Below, one piece after another: positions 1-7,465 of a DNA stretch of 15,258 nt. The stretch's first letter is position 1; every line of letters starts with the position of its first letter. A model generated the notes under the pieces. That model saw only the letters and a program-made list of their open reading frames with translations, did no database searches and had not been told where the DNA came from. The DNA is from Candidatus Sericytochromatia bacterium (GTDB lineage Bacteria > Cyanobacteriota > Sericytochromatia > JACMPN01). The position numbers and the translations under genes were made by a program. The stretch is taken from assembly GCA_014377495.1 (NCBI GenBank), contig JACMPN010000469.1:1-15258 (forward strand). Reading direction: 5' to 3'.

Positions 1-249
1 CATCTGAAGCTGGATCCGGCCAAGCCGCAGCGCACGCTGCTGGACATCCGGCGGGACTTGTTTGCAACCCTGTGCCTGTTCAGGGCCACCAAGAGCGAGG
101 CCATGGCCCGTGCCCCTTGGCCCGTGCCCCATGACCCGGGTTCCGTACGATCCCGGATCCCGTTTCGCCGCCACACACTGCCATTCCGCTCTTCGCTTGC
201 ATGCCGGAGAGCCTCTTGTGCTGCCTCATCACGGCCAACGACACCCTGA
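1..249 (+). CDS. Possible 3' end of an unidentified gene running in from the left edge
   Basis: Frame 1 is open from the first base to a TGA at 247-249. The first 35 or so codons have strongly G/C third positions and encode a plausible amphipathic stretch (LKLDPAKPQRTLLDIRRDL). After about position 105 the translation becomes proline-, arginine- and serine-rich and looks less protein-like, so the true gene end may lie elsewhere or the frame may be fortuitous. The opposite strand is also open here: an ATG at 104-102 with an AAGGGG eight bases upstream could start a leftward gene leaving the window. I recognise neither product. The two readings exclude each other and the window edge prevents a decision. 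Confidence 0.3.
   Translation, partial: HLKLDPAKPQRTLLDIRRDLFATLCLFRATKSEAMARAPWPVPHDPGSVRSRIPFRRHTLPFRSSLACRRASCAASSRPTTP
105..130. repeat. Two tandem 12-bp copies (GGCCCGTGCCCC)
   Basis: The 12-mer GGCCCGTGCCCC occurs at 105-116 and again at 119-130, separated by TT (period 14). It lies in the doubtful gene tail at the left edge. With only two copies this may be simple slippage; no function is assigned. Confidence 0.6.
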
Positions 250-309
250 AACCGTTTCCCCAAGACCCGTCCAGGCGTGCGCGTCCCCAAACGCAAAACC
301 TCTGGCCCC

Positions 310-356
310 TTATCAGACCAATCTCACGCTTGTTATACTGTTCTTAATCTCACGCT
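310..356 (+). promoter_or_regulatory. Likely promoter with an 11-bp direct repeat, upstream of the metallopeptidase gene
   Basis: This stretch is AT-rich compared with its surroundings. TATACT at 334-339 fits a -10 box. TTATCA at 310-315 is a 4/6 match to a -35 box with an 18-bp spacer. The 11-mer AATCTCACGCT occurs at 320-330 and 346-356, a 26-bp period, so one copy is in the spacer and one sits around the expected start of transcription. That placement suggests an operator, but the regulator is unknown. I see no other gene between 250 and 391. Confidence 0.5.
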
Positions 357-391
357 AACCTTGTGCGTTCTGTTTGAGCCCCGGAGGCCCC

Positions 392-1612
392 ATGCGTCAT
401 TCGTCCTGGATCCTGTTGTTGACCCTGTTTGCGACCACGTCAGCCTGCGCCCTTGCCCCGGTGGTTTCCGGGAGCGCCGCGGGTGGTGCCGGCCTGCCGA
501 CAACGGCAGCGAACGCCGTCTCCATGGTCCAGACGGACGACCGGGACATCGCCCCGCCGGCGGCGAACCGCGCCCAGGTGGGCGCCGCGCTGCAGACTGA
601 AGGCCAGAAAGTCGGTGACATGCTGGAGTTCCGGCTCGTGGCCAAGCAGGCCGTGCGGAGCCGGGGCGACCGGGCAACTGGCAAGCTGCACGCCTTTGAC
701 CCCAAGGGCGTCGTCAAGCCGCTGGCCCGTGTCTCCTACGATGTACAAAACGGCGGCGCGTCCGGAACCAAGCTGACGGGCGCCGACGGCTCCTTTGACG
801 TCCCGGCGGATGCCGGGAAGATCGTCTTCACCCTGGCCAACAATCACTGGTCCCTGACCGGCAAGAGCGGCTCATACGCCTGGACCCTGCCGATCACCGG
901 CGGCGGTGATCTCGGCGTGGTCACCCCCGAAAAGGGCAGTGCCAACGGTCAGGCCGCCTGGATCCACATGCTGTTCGTCCAGGCCGAGAACAAGCTGCAG
1001 GGCTATGGCGTCGGCCTAGACTGGTGGAAGACGTCCATCCGGACGACGTGGCCCGGCAGCGGCGACTACTATCAGGGCAATTCGCTGAACCTCACCGGCG
1101 CCCATCAGTGGGACGTCAACGGCCACGAACTGGGCCACGCCCTGAGTGACCAGGCCTTCAACATGCGCTTCGGCGGCGGTCAGCACTACATCGATCGCTG
1201 CTACGATCCGACCATCGCCTGGTCGGAAGGCGTAGCTAGCTTCATCTCGGCCGTAATCAGCATCGATCCTGCCGACGACGACGCCAAGTTCGAGTTTATG
1301 GTTCCCCGGCGGGCCCCACTCCGCTACGAGACCGTCCCGGCCGACGTCTGCGAAGGCCAGGAAAACGAATGGCGGGTCGGTGCGGCCTGCTGGGACCTGT
1401 TCGACACCCATGGCGATGGTAAAGACACCGTGGCTCTACCGCTGCCGACGATCTGGAAGGCTTGGAGCAAAGGCAACGGCGCCAAGGCCATCGGCTCACT
1501 CAACGACGCTTACCTGCTCATCGGCAAAGCGGCCCCTGCCCAGGCCGATGCCATCAAGCAGGTCATGGCCCAGAACACGATGCCCTTCACCGTGTTGGCC
1601 GGCAAACGCTAA
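392..1612 (+). CDS. Secreted or lipoprotein-type HExxH zinc metallopeptidase with a carboxypeptidase-regulatory-like N-domain
   Basis: The predicted product has 406 residues. The start is ATG 392, preceded by GGAGG at 383-387; an in-frame TTG at 374 lies upstream of that Shine-Dalgarno sequence and is less likely. Residues 1-18 form a signal peptide followed by Cys19 in a weak lipobox (TSAC), so it is exported and possibly lipid-anchored. Residues roughly 85-145 contain a short beta-rich segment ending in TGADGSFDV, as in carboxypeptidase regulatory-like (transthyretin-fold) domains. The catalytic part has HELGH at 245-249 (two zinc ligands and the general base) and WSEGVASF with Glu279 as the probable third ligand, a gluzincin-type arrangement. 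A later segment, WDLFDTHGDGKD, resembles a conserved part of secreted bacterial metallopeptidases. The substrate is unknown. The gene is monocistronic, with its own promoter and a strong terminator just downstream. Confidence 0.8.
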   Translation: MRHSSWILLLTLFATTSACALAPVVSGSAAGGAGLPTTAANAVSMVQTDDRDIAPPAANRAQVGAALQTEGQKVGDMLEFRLVAKQAVRSRGDRATGKLHAFDPKGVVKPLARVSYDVQNGGASGTKLTGADGSFDVPADAGKIVFTLANNHWSLTGKSGSYAWTLPITGGGDLGVVTPEKGSANGQAAWIHMLFVQAENKLQGYGVGLDWWKTSIRTTWPGSGDYYQGNSLNLTGAHQWDVNGHELGHALSDQAFNMRFGGGQHYIDRCYDPTIAWSEGVASFISAVISIDPADDDAKFEFMVPRRAPLRYETVPADVCEGQENEWRVGAACWDLFDTHGDGKDTVALPLPTIWKAWSKGNGAKAIGSLNDAYLLIGKAAPAQADAIKQVMAQNTMPFTVLAGKR

Positions 1613-1643
1613 CCGCTCCGGTCGATCGGGTTGCCTCGTTTCA

Positions 1644-1667
1644 GCCGCCCTTCGGGGCGGCTTTTTT
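1644..1667 (+). terminator. Rho-independent terminator of the metallopeptidase gene
   Basis: A perfect 7-bp stem, GCCGCCC/GGGCGGC, with a TTCG tetraloop (1651-1654) is followed by six T (1662-1667). It begins 32 bases after the stop codon. Confidence 0.95.
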
Positions 1668-1802
1668 CATGGGCCGGGAAAGCGGGGGTCCGTCGGCGTC
1701 GCGCCGAACCTTGGTGAAGTCCGTCCTCCCGATCGCAGTCCGATTGGCTTAACCTGAAACCGCATCCGGCTTTGCCCCGGATCCAAGATTCCCGGGCGTC
1801 AC

Positions 1803-1826
1803 ACACCGTCAGACGGCTGACTGTGT
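1803..1826. promoter_or_regulatory. Imperfect inverted repeat upstream of the DJ-1/PfpI gene
   Basis: ACACCGTCAG (1803-1812) and CTGACTGTGT (1817-1826) form 10-bp arms with one mismatch around ACGG, ending 37 bases before the start codon. A second small hairpin, ATCCGG/CCGGAT, lies at 1764-1782. Either could be an operator, a leader hairpin or an intergenic palindrome. Apart from the terminator at 1644-1667, nothing else stands out in 1613-1863. Confidence 0.35.
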
Positions 1827-1863
1827 CCGGCGCACGACCGCCCTGACGGAAAGGTTTCGACAC

Positions 1864-2406
1864 ATGGCCAGTTCGAAAAAAGTCGTCTGTCTTCTGGGTC
1901 CCGGTTTCGAGGAGTCGGAGTATCAGATTCCCGTCGACCGTCTCCGTGACGCAGGTGTCCACGTCGACGTCATCGGCCCCAAGGCAGGTGATGTCCTGCA
2001 CGGCGATAAGGGCCGGGCGGCCGTGATGGCAGACTTGGGCATCGACGATGTCAGGCCACAGGACTACGACCTGCTCCTCATCCCCGGTGGTCATTCACCC
2101 GATGCCCTGAGGGCGGACAAACGCTTCGTGGATTTTGTCAAAGCCTTCGAACAGACGCATCGCCCCATCGCCGCCGTCTGTCACGGCCCGCAACTGCTGG
2201 TGGCCGCCCACCTCGTCCGAGGACGGACGTTGACCGCATGGAAGACGATCCAGGACGATCTTGCCCAGATGGGGGCGAACGTGAAAGACGAGCCCGTCGT
2301 CATCGATCGGAACTGGATCACCAGTCGCCAGCCCGGCGACCTCGTCGACTTCAGCAATGCGGCGTTAAAGGTGCTGGGGGTGACCACGACACGTCTGGCG
2401 GCGTAA
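1864..2406 (+). CDS. DJ-1/PfpI superfamily protein (class I amidotransferase-like fold)
   Basis: The product has 180 residues, the usual length for the PfpI/YhbO branch. The nucleophile elbow AVCHGP places Cys106 and His107, and the acidic partner is Glu17 in GFEESE. LLIPGGHSPD at 71-80 supplies the oxyanion-hole region typical of this fold. Family members are variously described as intracellular proteases, glyoxalases or protein deglycases and often serve in stress protection. The exact activity cannot be read from sequence, and no signal peptide is present, so it is cytoplasmic. The start is ATG 1864 with GAAAGG nine bases upstream. It stands alone and converges with the arsR-type gene 46 bases downstream; no clear terminator hairpin is visible in that short gap. 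Confidence 0.92.
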   Translation: MASSKKVVCLLGPGFEESEYQIPVDRLRDAGVHVDVIGPKAGDVLHGDKGRAAVMADLGIDDVRPQDYDLLLIPGGHSPDALRADKRFVDFVKAFEQTHRPIAAVCHGPQLLVAAHLVRGRTLTAWKTIQDDLAQMGANVKDEPVVIDRNWITSRQPGDLVDFSNAALKVLGVTTTRLAA

Positions 2407-2452
2407 GCCAGGCACAACCCTGTCGATTAAGGCTTGGCAGGTCCGGCTTTTT

Positions 2453-2743
2453 CTACAAAAGGCCGCTCAATTGGCTGGTCAGGAAATCCTGGTTGAGGGA
2501 CAGATAGGAGGTCTGTCCCTCTTTGCGTTTGGTGATGATCCCGGCCTCGCTGAGGATTTTGGCGTGATGACAATGCAGGGCCAGACTCACGCCGAGCAGT
2601 TCGGCAATCTCTGAACTGCTCAAGCCGTCACGGTGACGCAGCACGTCCACGATCCGCAGCCGGGTGGCATCGGAGAGTGCCGCAAAAAGCTTGACGCGTG
2701 ACAGGTGGATGCCTTCTTGTTCCATGACCTTCAGGATAGACAA
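2453..2743 (-). CDS. ArsR/SmtB-family winged-helix repressor, probable regulator of the divergent efflux operon
   Basis: The product is a 96-residue winged-helix protein. LFAALSDATRLRIVDVL (19-35) is the ArsR family signature. The recognition helix is around SLALHCHHAKILSEAGI (53-69), followed by a wing with KRKEGQTSYL. The classical arsenic/cadmium motif ELCVC is absent. The only cysteine is Cys58 inside an HCHH cluster (57-60), so the inducer cannot be deduced. The start is probably TTG 2743, with AAGG seven bases upstream. The ATG at 2725 has a GAAGG only two bases away, which is too close. The gene is divergent from the TolC-RND-adaptor operon with a 178-bp spacer holding a good palindrome, so autorepression and repression of the pump are likely (inference). 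Confidence 0.9.
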   Translation of the reverse strand: MSILKVMEQEGIHLSRVKLFAALSDATRLRIVDVLRHRDGLSSSEIAELLGVSLALHCHHAKILSEAGIITKRKEGQTSYLSLNQDFLTSQLSGLL

Positions 2744-2757
2744 TCCGCCGCCTTAGG

Positions 2758-2806
2758 TCAAACACTCAAACAACCGTTTGACTTTCCCGGGATTGCAGAG
2801 TAATTT
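2758..2806 (+). promoter_or_regulatory. Efflux operon promoter overlapped by a palindromic ArsR-type operator
   Basis: TTGACT (2778-2783), a 17-bp spacer and TAATTT (2801-2806) form a sigma70-like promoter pointing into the efflux operon. The perfect inverted repeat TCAAAC-AACC-GTTTGA covers 2766-2781 and overlaps the -35 box. A third half-site, TCAAAC, lies at 2758-2763. Both neighbours are well placed for control: the repressor start lies 15 bases to the left, and the TolC start 116 bases to the right of the -10 box. Which protein binds is inferred from position only. Confidence 0.6.
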
Positions 2807-2921
2807 CGGTGACATGGTCCACGTTCACCCGACCTCCTGACGTCGCGACCTGGTTTCACAGCCCTGGGGCGGCAGTTCCCGCTGATCCAACACCCAACGT
2901 AGCCCCTGCGAGGAACCGTCC

Positions 2922-4217
2922 GTGCGGATACCCCGACTGCCCCACCGGTTGCTGAGCAGTGTCATCGGTGCTTTGGCCTGTGCCGGCCTGCTGGGCATCC
3001 GCCCGGCCATTGCGGCGCCAGTCGCCATGGATGGCTTGGTCAAACGCTCGCTCGAACAGGTGCCATCGGTGAAGTCGAGCCAGGCAGCCGTGCTCGCCCA
3101 GCGGGCCCGGGTCGGGGTCGCCTCTGCCGCCTATTGGCCCCAGGTGGCCGCCAATGCCGGCTATGTCCGGTCGGCCGGGGTGTTTCCAGCGACGATCAGC
3201 TCGCCCCAGGTCAACAGCAGCTCAGCGGGCTTGGCACTGCGCCAGCTCGTGTGGAACTTCGGCAAGACCGACGCCCAGGTGGATGCGGCCACAGCGAACC
3301 TGGAGACATTGACCCAGCAGGCCCGGCTGCGGGCCATCGACGTTGCCTACGGGGTGCGGCTGGCTTATCTGCAGTGGGCGGAGGCCCGTGGTGTGGCCGC
3401 CTCCCATGTGGAACAGGTGCGCAAGGCCCAACGCCTGCTCGACCAGGCGAACCACTTTTTCAAAGCCGGCGTCCGGTCCCGCATCGACGTCACCCGGGCC
3501 GAGGTGGCCGTGGCCCGGGCCAAAGCCGCGCTCGTCACTGCCCGTCTGGCCATCGACCAGGCCCGTCGCAGCCTGGAAACGGCCAGTGGCGGGCAGTCCG
3601 TCGACGGTGAGCCATTCTTTCCGGAGGCCGCCGCCCTGACCCGGGCGTCCGCCTCCGACATCACCACCAGCGCGATGAATAGCCACCCGACGATCCTGGC
3701 CGGCAAAGCCCAGTTGGCCACCATCCATGCCGCCAGTCTCACTGCCGAACGGGCGTACTGGCCCGACGTCAATCTCGACGCCAGTGGGGGCGCCCGGGTC
3801 CGGGACACCGACTACGGACCGACCTGGCAGGCCGGTGTCACCGTCGGGATGCCGGTTTTCAACGGCTTTGCCCTTTCCAGACAGCAGGAGGCCGCATCCG
3901 AATCGGAGCGGGCCGCCGGCTACGACTTGGAGCAGGCCCGCCAACAGGTGGCCCTGGGAGTCGACCGGGCGTACATCTCCCTGGCCGGGACCAAAGCGCG
4001 CCTGGCCGCGGACAAAGAAGCCCTGCGCAGTGCCCAGGAGAACCACCGCCAGGCGGAGAGCCGTTACAGGGCCGGCGTCGGTTCAATCATTGAAGAAAGT
4101 GATGCCCAGGCCCTCCTGGCTGCCGCCGAGGCCGACCTGACCCGCAGCCTCAGTGCCTACGCCCTGGCCGTCGCCGACCTGCAGCGGGCTGCCGGTCTGA
4201 CGGGGTTGGAATCATGA
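2922..4217 (+). CDS. TolC-family outer-membrane efflux channel
   Basis: The product has 431 residues. The start is GTG 2922, backed by GAGGA about seven bases upstream. An N-terminal signal peptide ends near AIAAP (residues 29-33). The remainder has two alternating repeats of beta-strand and long alpha-helical hairpin rich in Ala, Gln and Arg, as in the outer-membrane efflux protein (OEP) family. Examples are the RLLDQANHFFKAGVRSRID stretch and its counterpart SRYRAGVGSIIEESDAQ near the C-terminus. The trimer forms the outer-membrane exit duct of a tripartite pump. It is the first gene of the operon, which is unusual because the channel gene more often comes last. It ends in an ATGA overlap with a 15-codon mini-ORF that precedes the RND gene. 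Substrate specificity cannot be inferred from it. Confidence 0.93.
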   Translation: MRIPRLPHRLLSSVIGALACAGLLGIRPAIAAPVAMDGLVKRSLEQVPSVKSSQAAVLAQRARVGVASAAYWPQVAANAGYVRSAGVFPATISSPQVNSSSAGLALRQLVWNFGKTDAQVDAATANLETLTQQARLRAIDVAYGVRLAYLQWAEARGVAASHVEQVRKAQRLLDQANHFFKAGVRSRIDVTRAEVAVARAKAALVTARLAIDQARRSLETASGGQSVDGEPFFPEAAALTRASASDITTSAMNSHPTILAGKAQLATIHAASLTAERAYWPDVNLDASGGARVRDTDYGPTWQAGVTVGMPVFNGFALSRQQEAASESERAAGYDLEQARQQVALGVDRAYISLAGTKARLAADKEALRSAQENHRQAESRYRAGVGSIIEESDAQALLAAAEADLTRSLSAYALAVADLQRAAGLTGLES

Positions 4218-4261
4218 TAGTCACCCTGCCACAAACCACCAGACCCGGAAGAGCCGAGTAA
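4214..4261 (+). CDS. Fifteen-codon mini-ORF between channel and pump genes, possible coupling leader
   Basis: ATG 4214 overlaps the TolC stop (ATGA). It reads MIVTLPQTTRPGRAE and stops with TAA at 4259-4261, three bases before the RND start at 4265 and in the same frame. The RND gene has only a weak Shine-Dalgarno sequence, so ribosomes finishing this mini-ORF may reinitiate there. This is inference; the peptide itself probably has no function. Confidence 0.25.
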   Translation: MIVTLPQTTRPGRAE

Positions 4262-4264
4262 GCC

Positions 4265-7200
4265 ATGTGGATCGTTCGCCTGGCCCTAAGACGGCCCTAC
4301 ACCTTTATCGTCATGGCCCTGCTGATCGTCCTTGCCGGCGGGCTGACCATCACCCGCATGTCCACGGACATCTTCCCGGAGATCGACATCCCTGTCGTCA
4401 GCGTCATCTGGTCCTATAACGGCGTCGCCCCGGAAGAGATGGAAAAGCGCATCGTCACCGTCAGCGAGCGGGCCTTCACGACCACCGTCAACGACATCGA
4501 GCACATGGAATCCCAGTCCATGAACGGCGTCAGCGTCATCAAGATCTTCTTCCAGCCCGGCGCCCGGGTTGAAGCGGCCGTGGCCCAGCTGACCTCCGTC
4601 TCGCAGACGATTTTGCGCATCCTGCCGCCGGGGATCACGGCCCCGCTGATCATCCGCTACAGCGCCTCCAGCGTGCCGATTTTACAGTTGGCCGCCAGCA
4701 GTCCCCAATTGTCCGAATCCGCCCTCTATGACTTCGGGCTGAACTTCGTCCGCACCCAGCTGGCCACTGTCCAGGGTGCCTCCATCCCCTTGCCCTACGG
4801 GGGCAAAGCCCGCATGATCATGGTCGATCTCGATCCTGAAGCGATGCTGGCCAAAGGTGTCACTGCCACGGAGGTCTCAGGGGCCGTCAACGCCCAAAAC
4901 CTGATCCTGCCGGCCGGTACGGCCAAAATGGGCGACCGGGAATACAGCATCCGGCTGAACAGCAGTCCCGAAGCTGTCGAGGCCCTGAACGACCTGCCGA
5001 TCAGGACAGTGAACGGCGCCGTCGTCACCATCCGGGACGTCGCCCAAGTGCGGGACGGATTCGCCGTGCAGGGCAACATCGTCCGTCAGGACGGGCGTCG
5101 CGGCACCCTGCTGACCGTGCTGAAGAGTGGCGGTGCTTCCACCCTGGACGTCGTCGCCCGGATCAAGGCGGCTCTGCCCCGGGTGCGGGCCACCCTGCCG
5201 CCGTCGATGGCACTGAAAACCCTTTTCGACCAGTCGCGCTTCGTCCGGGCGGCCGTCACTGGCGTCATCCACGAAGCGCTGATCGCCGCTTGTCTAACGG
5301 CGGCAATGATCCTCCTCTTCCTGGGCAGCTGGCGCAGCACCCTGATCGTGGCCGTCTCCATCCCCTTGTCGATCCTCTGCGCCATCCTGGGCCTCAGCGC
5401 CATGGGGCAGACCCTGAACGTGATGACGCTGGGTGGGCTGGCCCTGGCCGTCGGCATCCTCGTCGACGATGCGACGGTGACCATCGAGAACATCCACCGC
5501 AACCAGGCATTGGGCAAGCCATTGACGCTGGCCATCCTGCACGGCGCCGAGCAGATCGCCACACCGGCACTCGTGTCCACGCTGTCGATCTGCATCGTGT
5601 TCGTGCCCGTCTTCTTCCTGACCGGCTCGGCCAAGTCGCTCTTCAGTCCGATGGCCATGTCGGTCGTCATCTCCATGCTGGCCTCCTACGCCCTCTCCCG
5701 GACCCTGGTGCCCGTCATGGTCCAGAGCCTGATGAAGCACGAGACCCGTCATACGGAAACGACCGAGCGGACGGGGCGCCCCGGGATCTTCACCGGCATC
5801 CACCTCGGGTTCATGGCTTGGTTCGGACGGCTGCTCGGCGGCTATGAAAAGGCACTGATCTGGTGCCTGGATCACCGCCGCAGCGCCGTGGGGTTCTTCG
5901 CTGTCGTCTGCAGCGTCAGCTTCCTGCTGGTGCCGTTGATCGGGCGGGACTTTTTTCCGCAGGTGGACGCCGGCGAGTTCCGGCTGCACGTCAGAGCCCC
6001 GGCCGGGACCCGTGTGGAGCAGACCGAGCGTATCTTCGGGGCCGTCGAGGCCGCCATCCGCAACGCTGTCCCCACCGAGGAGTTGGGCCTGATCCTGGAC
6101 AACATTGGCCTGCCGGCCGGGGGGGTGAATCTGGCGTTCAGCGACAGCGGCACCGTCGGACCTGCCGACGGCGAGATCCTCGTCTCCCTGAAAGAAGGCC
6201 ACAAACCGACCTGGCAGTATGTCAAAGCCCTGCGGCGCAGCCTGAAGGCGGAGTTTCCCCAGCTGACCTTTTTCTTCCAGGCCTCGGACATCGTCAGTCA
6301 GATCCTGAACTTCGGCCTGCCGGCGCCGATCGACATCCAGGTGGTCGGCCGGAACCAACTGTTGACCTATCCGATCGCCAAAGCCATCACCGAACAGATT
6401 GCCAAGGTATCCGGGGCGGCCGACGTGCATCTGCACCAGATCGTCTCGTCACCGGAGCTGTTCCTCACCGTGGACCGGGCCAGAGCCAGCCAGATCGGCG
6501 TCACCCAGCGGGACATAGCCAACAATCTGCTGATCGCCTTGAGCTCCAGCGGCCAGGCGGCGCCCAACTATTGGTTAAATCCGAAGAACGGGGTCAATTA
6601 TGCCGTGGCTGTCCAGACGCCGCAGCGGCGGATCGACTCCATCGCCAGCCTGCAGCAGTTGCCTGTGGCGACGACGGGCCTGGTCGTGCCCCAGCAGCTG
6701 GGCAATCTGGCCACACTGGAGCGCCGCAGCTCGGTGGCCCTGGTCAGCCACTACAATGTGCAGCCCGTCTTCGACATCTACGCCAACGTGCAGGACCGGG
6801 ACCTCGGCGGCGTCGCTGCCGACATCCAGACGGTGCTCAAACCTTTCGAAGCCAAACTGCCGCCGGGCGCCACCATCACGATGCGAGGCCAGGTGCAGAG
6901 CATGAACGCCTCGTTCCTGGGTTTGGGTCTGGGCCTGTGCGTTGCCATCGTCCTCGTCTATGCCCTCATGGTCGTCAACTTCCAGTCGTGGCTGGACCCG
7001 TTCATCATCATGATGGCCCTGCCCGGCGCCCTGGCCGGCATTCTCTGGATGCTCTTCGTCACCCAGACGACCCTCAGCGTCCCGGCCCTGATGGGGGCGA
7101 TCATGAGCGTGGGAGTGGCGACGGCGAACAGCATCCTCGTCGTCAGCTTTGCCAAGGACCAGCAGGCCTTGGGCGACAGCGCCCCGGTGGCGGCACTGGC

Positions 7201-7465
7201 GGCAGGGACCACCCGGTTGCGCCCCGTGATGATGACGGCCCTGGCCATGGTCATCGGGATGTTGCCGATGGCGTTGGGCTGGGGTGAAGGGGCCGAGCAA
7301 AATGCGCCGTTGGGCCGGGCCGTCATCGGCGGGCTGATCTGTGCGACCTTCGCCACCCTGTTCGTCGTGCCGGTCATCTATGCCGCCCTGCGGCAGCGCA
7401 ACCCCCCCGTCCACAATGACGACCCTTACCTGTTCCCGCAAGACGCCGACAAGGCGCTCGTATGA
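4265..7465 (+). CDS. RND-family efflux pump, inner-membrane permease (AcrB-like superfamily)
   Basis: The product has 1066 residues, within the normal range for RND permeases. TM1 is near residues 10-30, followed by the first periplasmic porter region, the TM2-TM6 bundle, a second TM7/periplasmic unit (from about residue 540, with FFPQVDAGEFRLHVRAPAG) and a C-terminal TM bundle. TM4 reads VGILVDDATVTIEN, with the proton-relay pair Asp401-Asp402 and Glu408. In TM10 the position of AcrB Lys940 is Ala954 (VGVATANSILVVSFAKD). Pumps of this kind use proton influx to expel drugs, lipids, metals or metabolites from the periplasm or membrane. The substrate here is unknown, and the TM4 DD motif argues against the CzcA-type metal subgroup. 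The stop overlaps the adaptor start (ATGA), indicating translational coupling. Expression is probably from the promoter upstream of the TolC gene. Confidence 0.96.
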   Translation: MWIVRLALRRPYTFIVMALLIVLAGGLTITRMSTDIFPEIDIPVVSVIWSYNGVAPEEMEKRIVTVSERAFTTTVNDIEHMESQSMNGVSVIKIFFQPGARVEAAVAQLTSVSQTILRILPPGITAPLIIRYSASSVPILQLAASSPQLSESALYDFGLNFVRTQLATVQGASIPLPYGGKARMIMVDLDPEAMLAKGVTATEVSGAVNAQNLILPAGTAKMGDREYSIRLNSSPEAVEALNDLPIRTVNGAVVTIRDVAQVRDGFAVQGNIVRQDGRRGTLLTVLKSGGASTLDVVARIKAALPRVRATLPPSMALKTLFDQSRFVRAAVTGVIHEALIAACLTAAMILLFLGSWRSTLIVAVSIPLSILCAILGLSAMGQTLNVMTLGGLALAVGILVDDATVTIENIHRNQALGKPLTLAILHGAEQIATPALVSTLSICIVFVPVFFLTGSAKSLFSPMAMSVVISMLASYALSRTLVPVMVQSLMKHETRHTETTERTGRPGIFTGIHLGFMAWFGRLLGGYEKALIWCLDHRRSAVGFFAVVCSVSFLLVPLIGRDFFPQVDAGEFRLHVRAPAGTRVEQTERIFGAVEAAIRNAVPTEELGLILDNIGLPAGGVNLAFSDSGTVGPADGEILVSLKEGHKPTWQYVKALRRSLKAEFPQLTFFFQASDIVSQILNFGLPAPIDIQVVGRNQLLTYPIAKAITEQIAKVSGAADVHLHQIVSSPELFLTVDRARASQIGVTQRDIANNLLIALSSSGQAAPNYWLNPKNGVNYAVAVQTPQRRIDSIASLQQLPVATTGLVVPQQLGNLATLERRSSVALVSHYNVQPVFDIYANVQDRDLGGVAADIQTVLKPFEAKLPPGATITMRGQVQSMNASFLGLGLGLCVAIVLVYALMVVNFQSWLDPFIIMMALPGALAGILWMLFVTQTTLSVPALMGAIMSVGVATANSILVVSFAKDQQALGDSAPVAALAAGTTRLRPVMMTALAMVIGMLPMALGWGEGAEQNAPLGRAVIGGLICATFATLFVVPVIYAALRQRNPPVHNDDPYLFPQDADKALV

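Noticed and set aside
5863..7287. A 474-codon open frame inside the RND pump gene
   Set aside because: It is an alternative-frame shadow, Arg/Pro/Gly-rich, inside a gene with clear family motifs.
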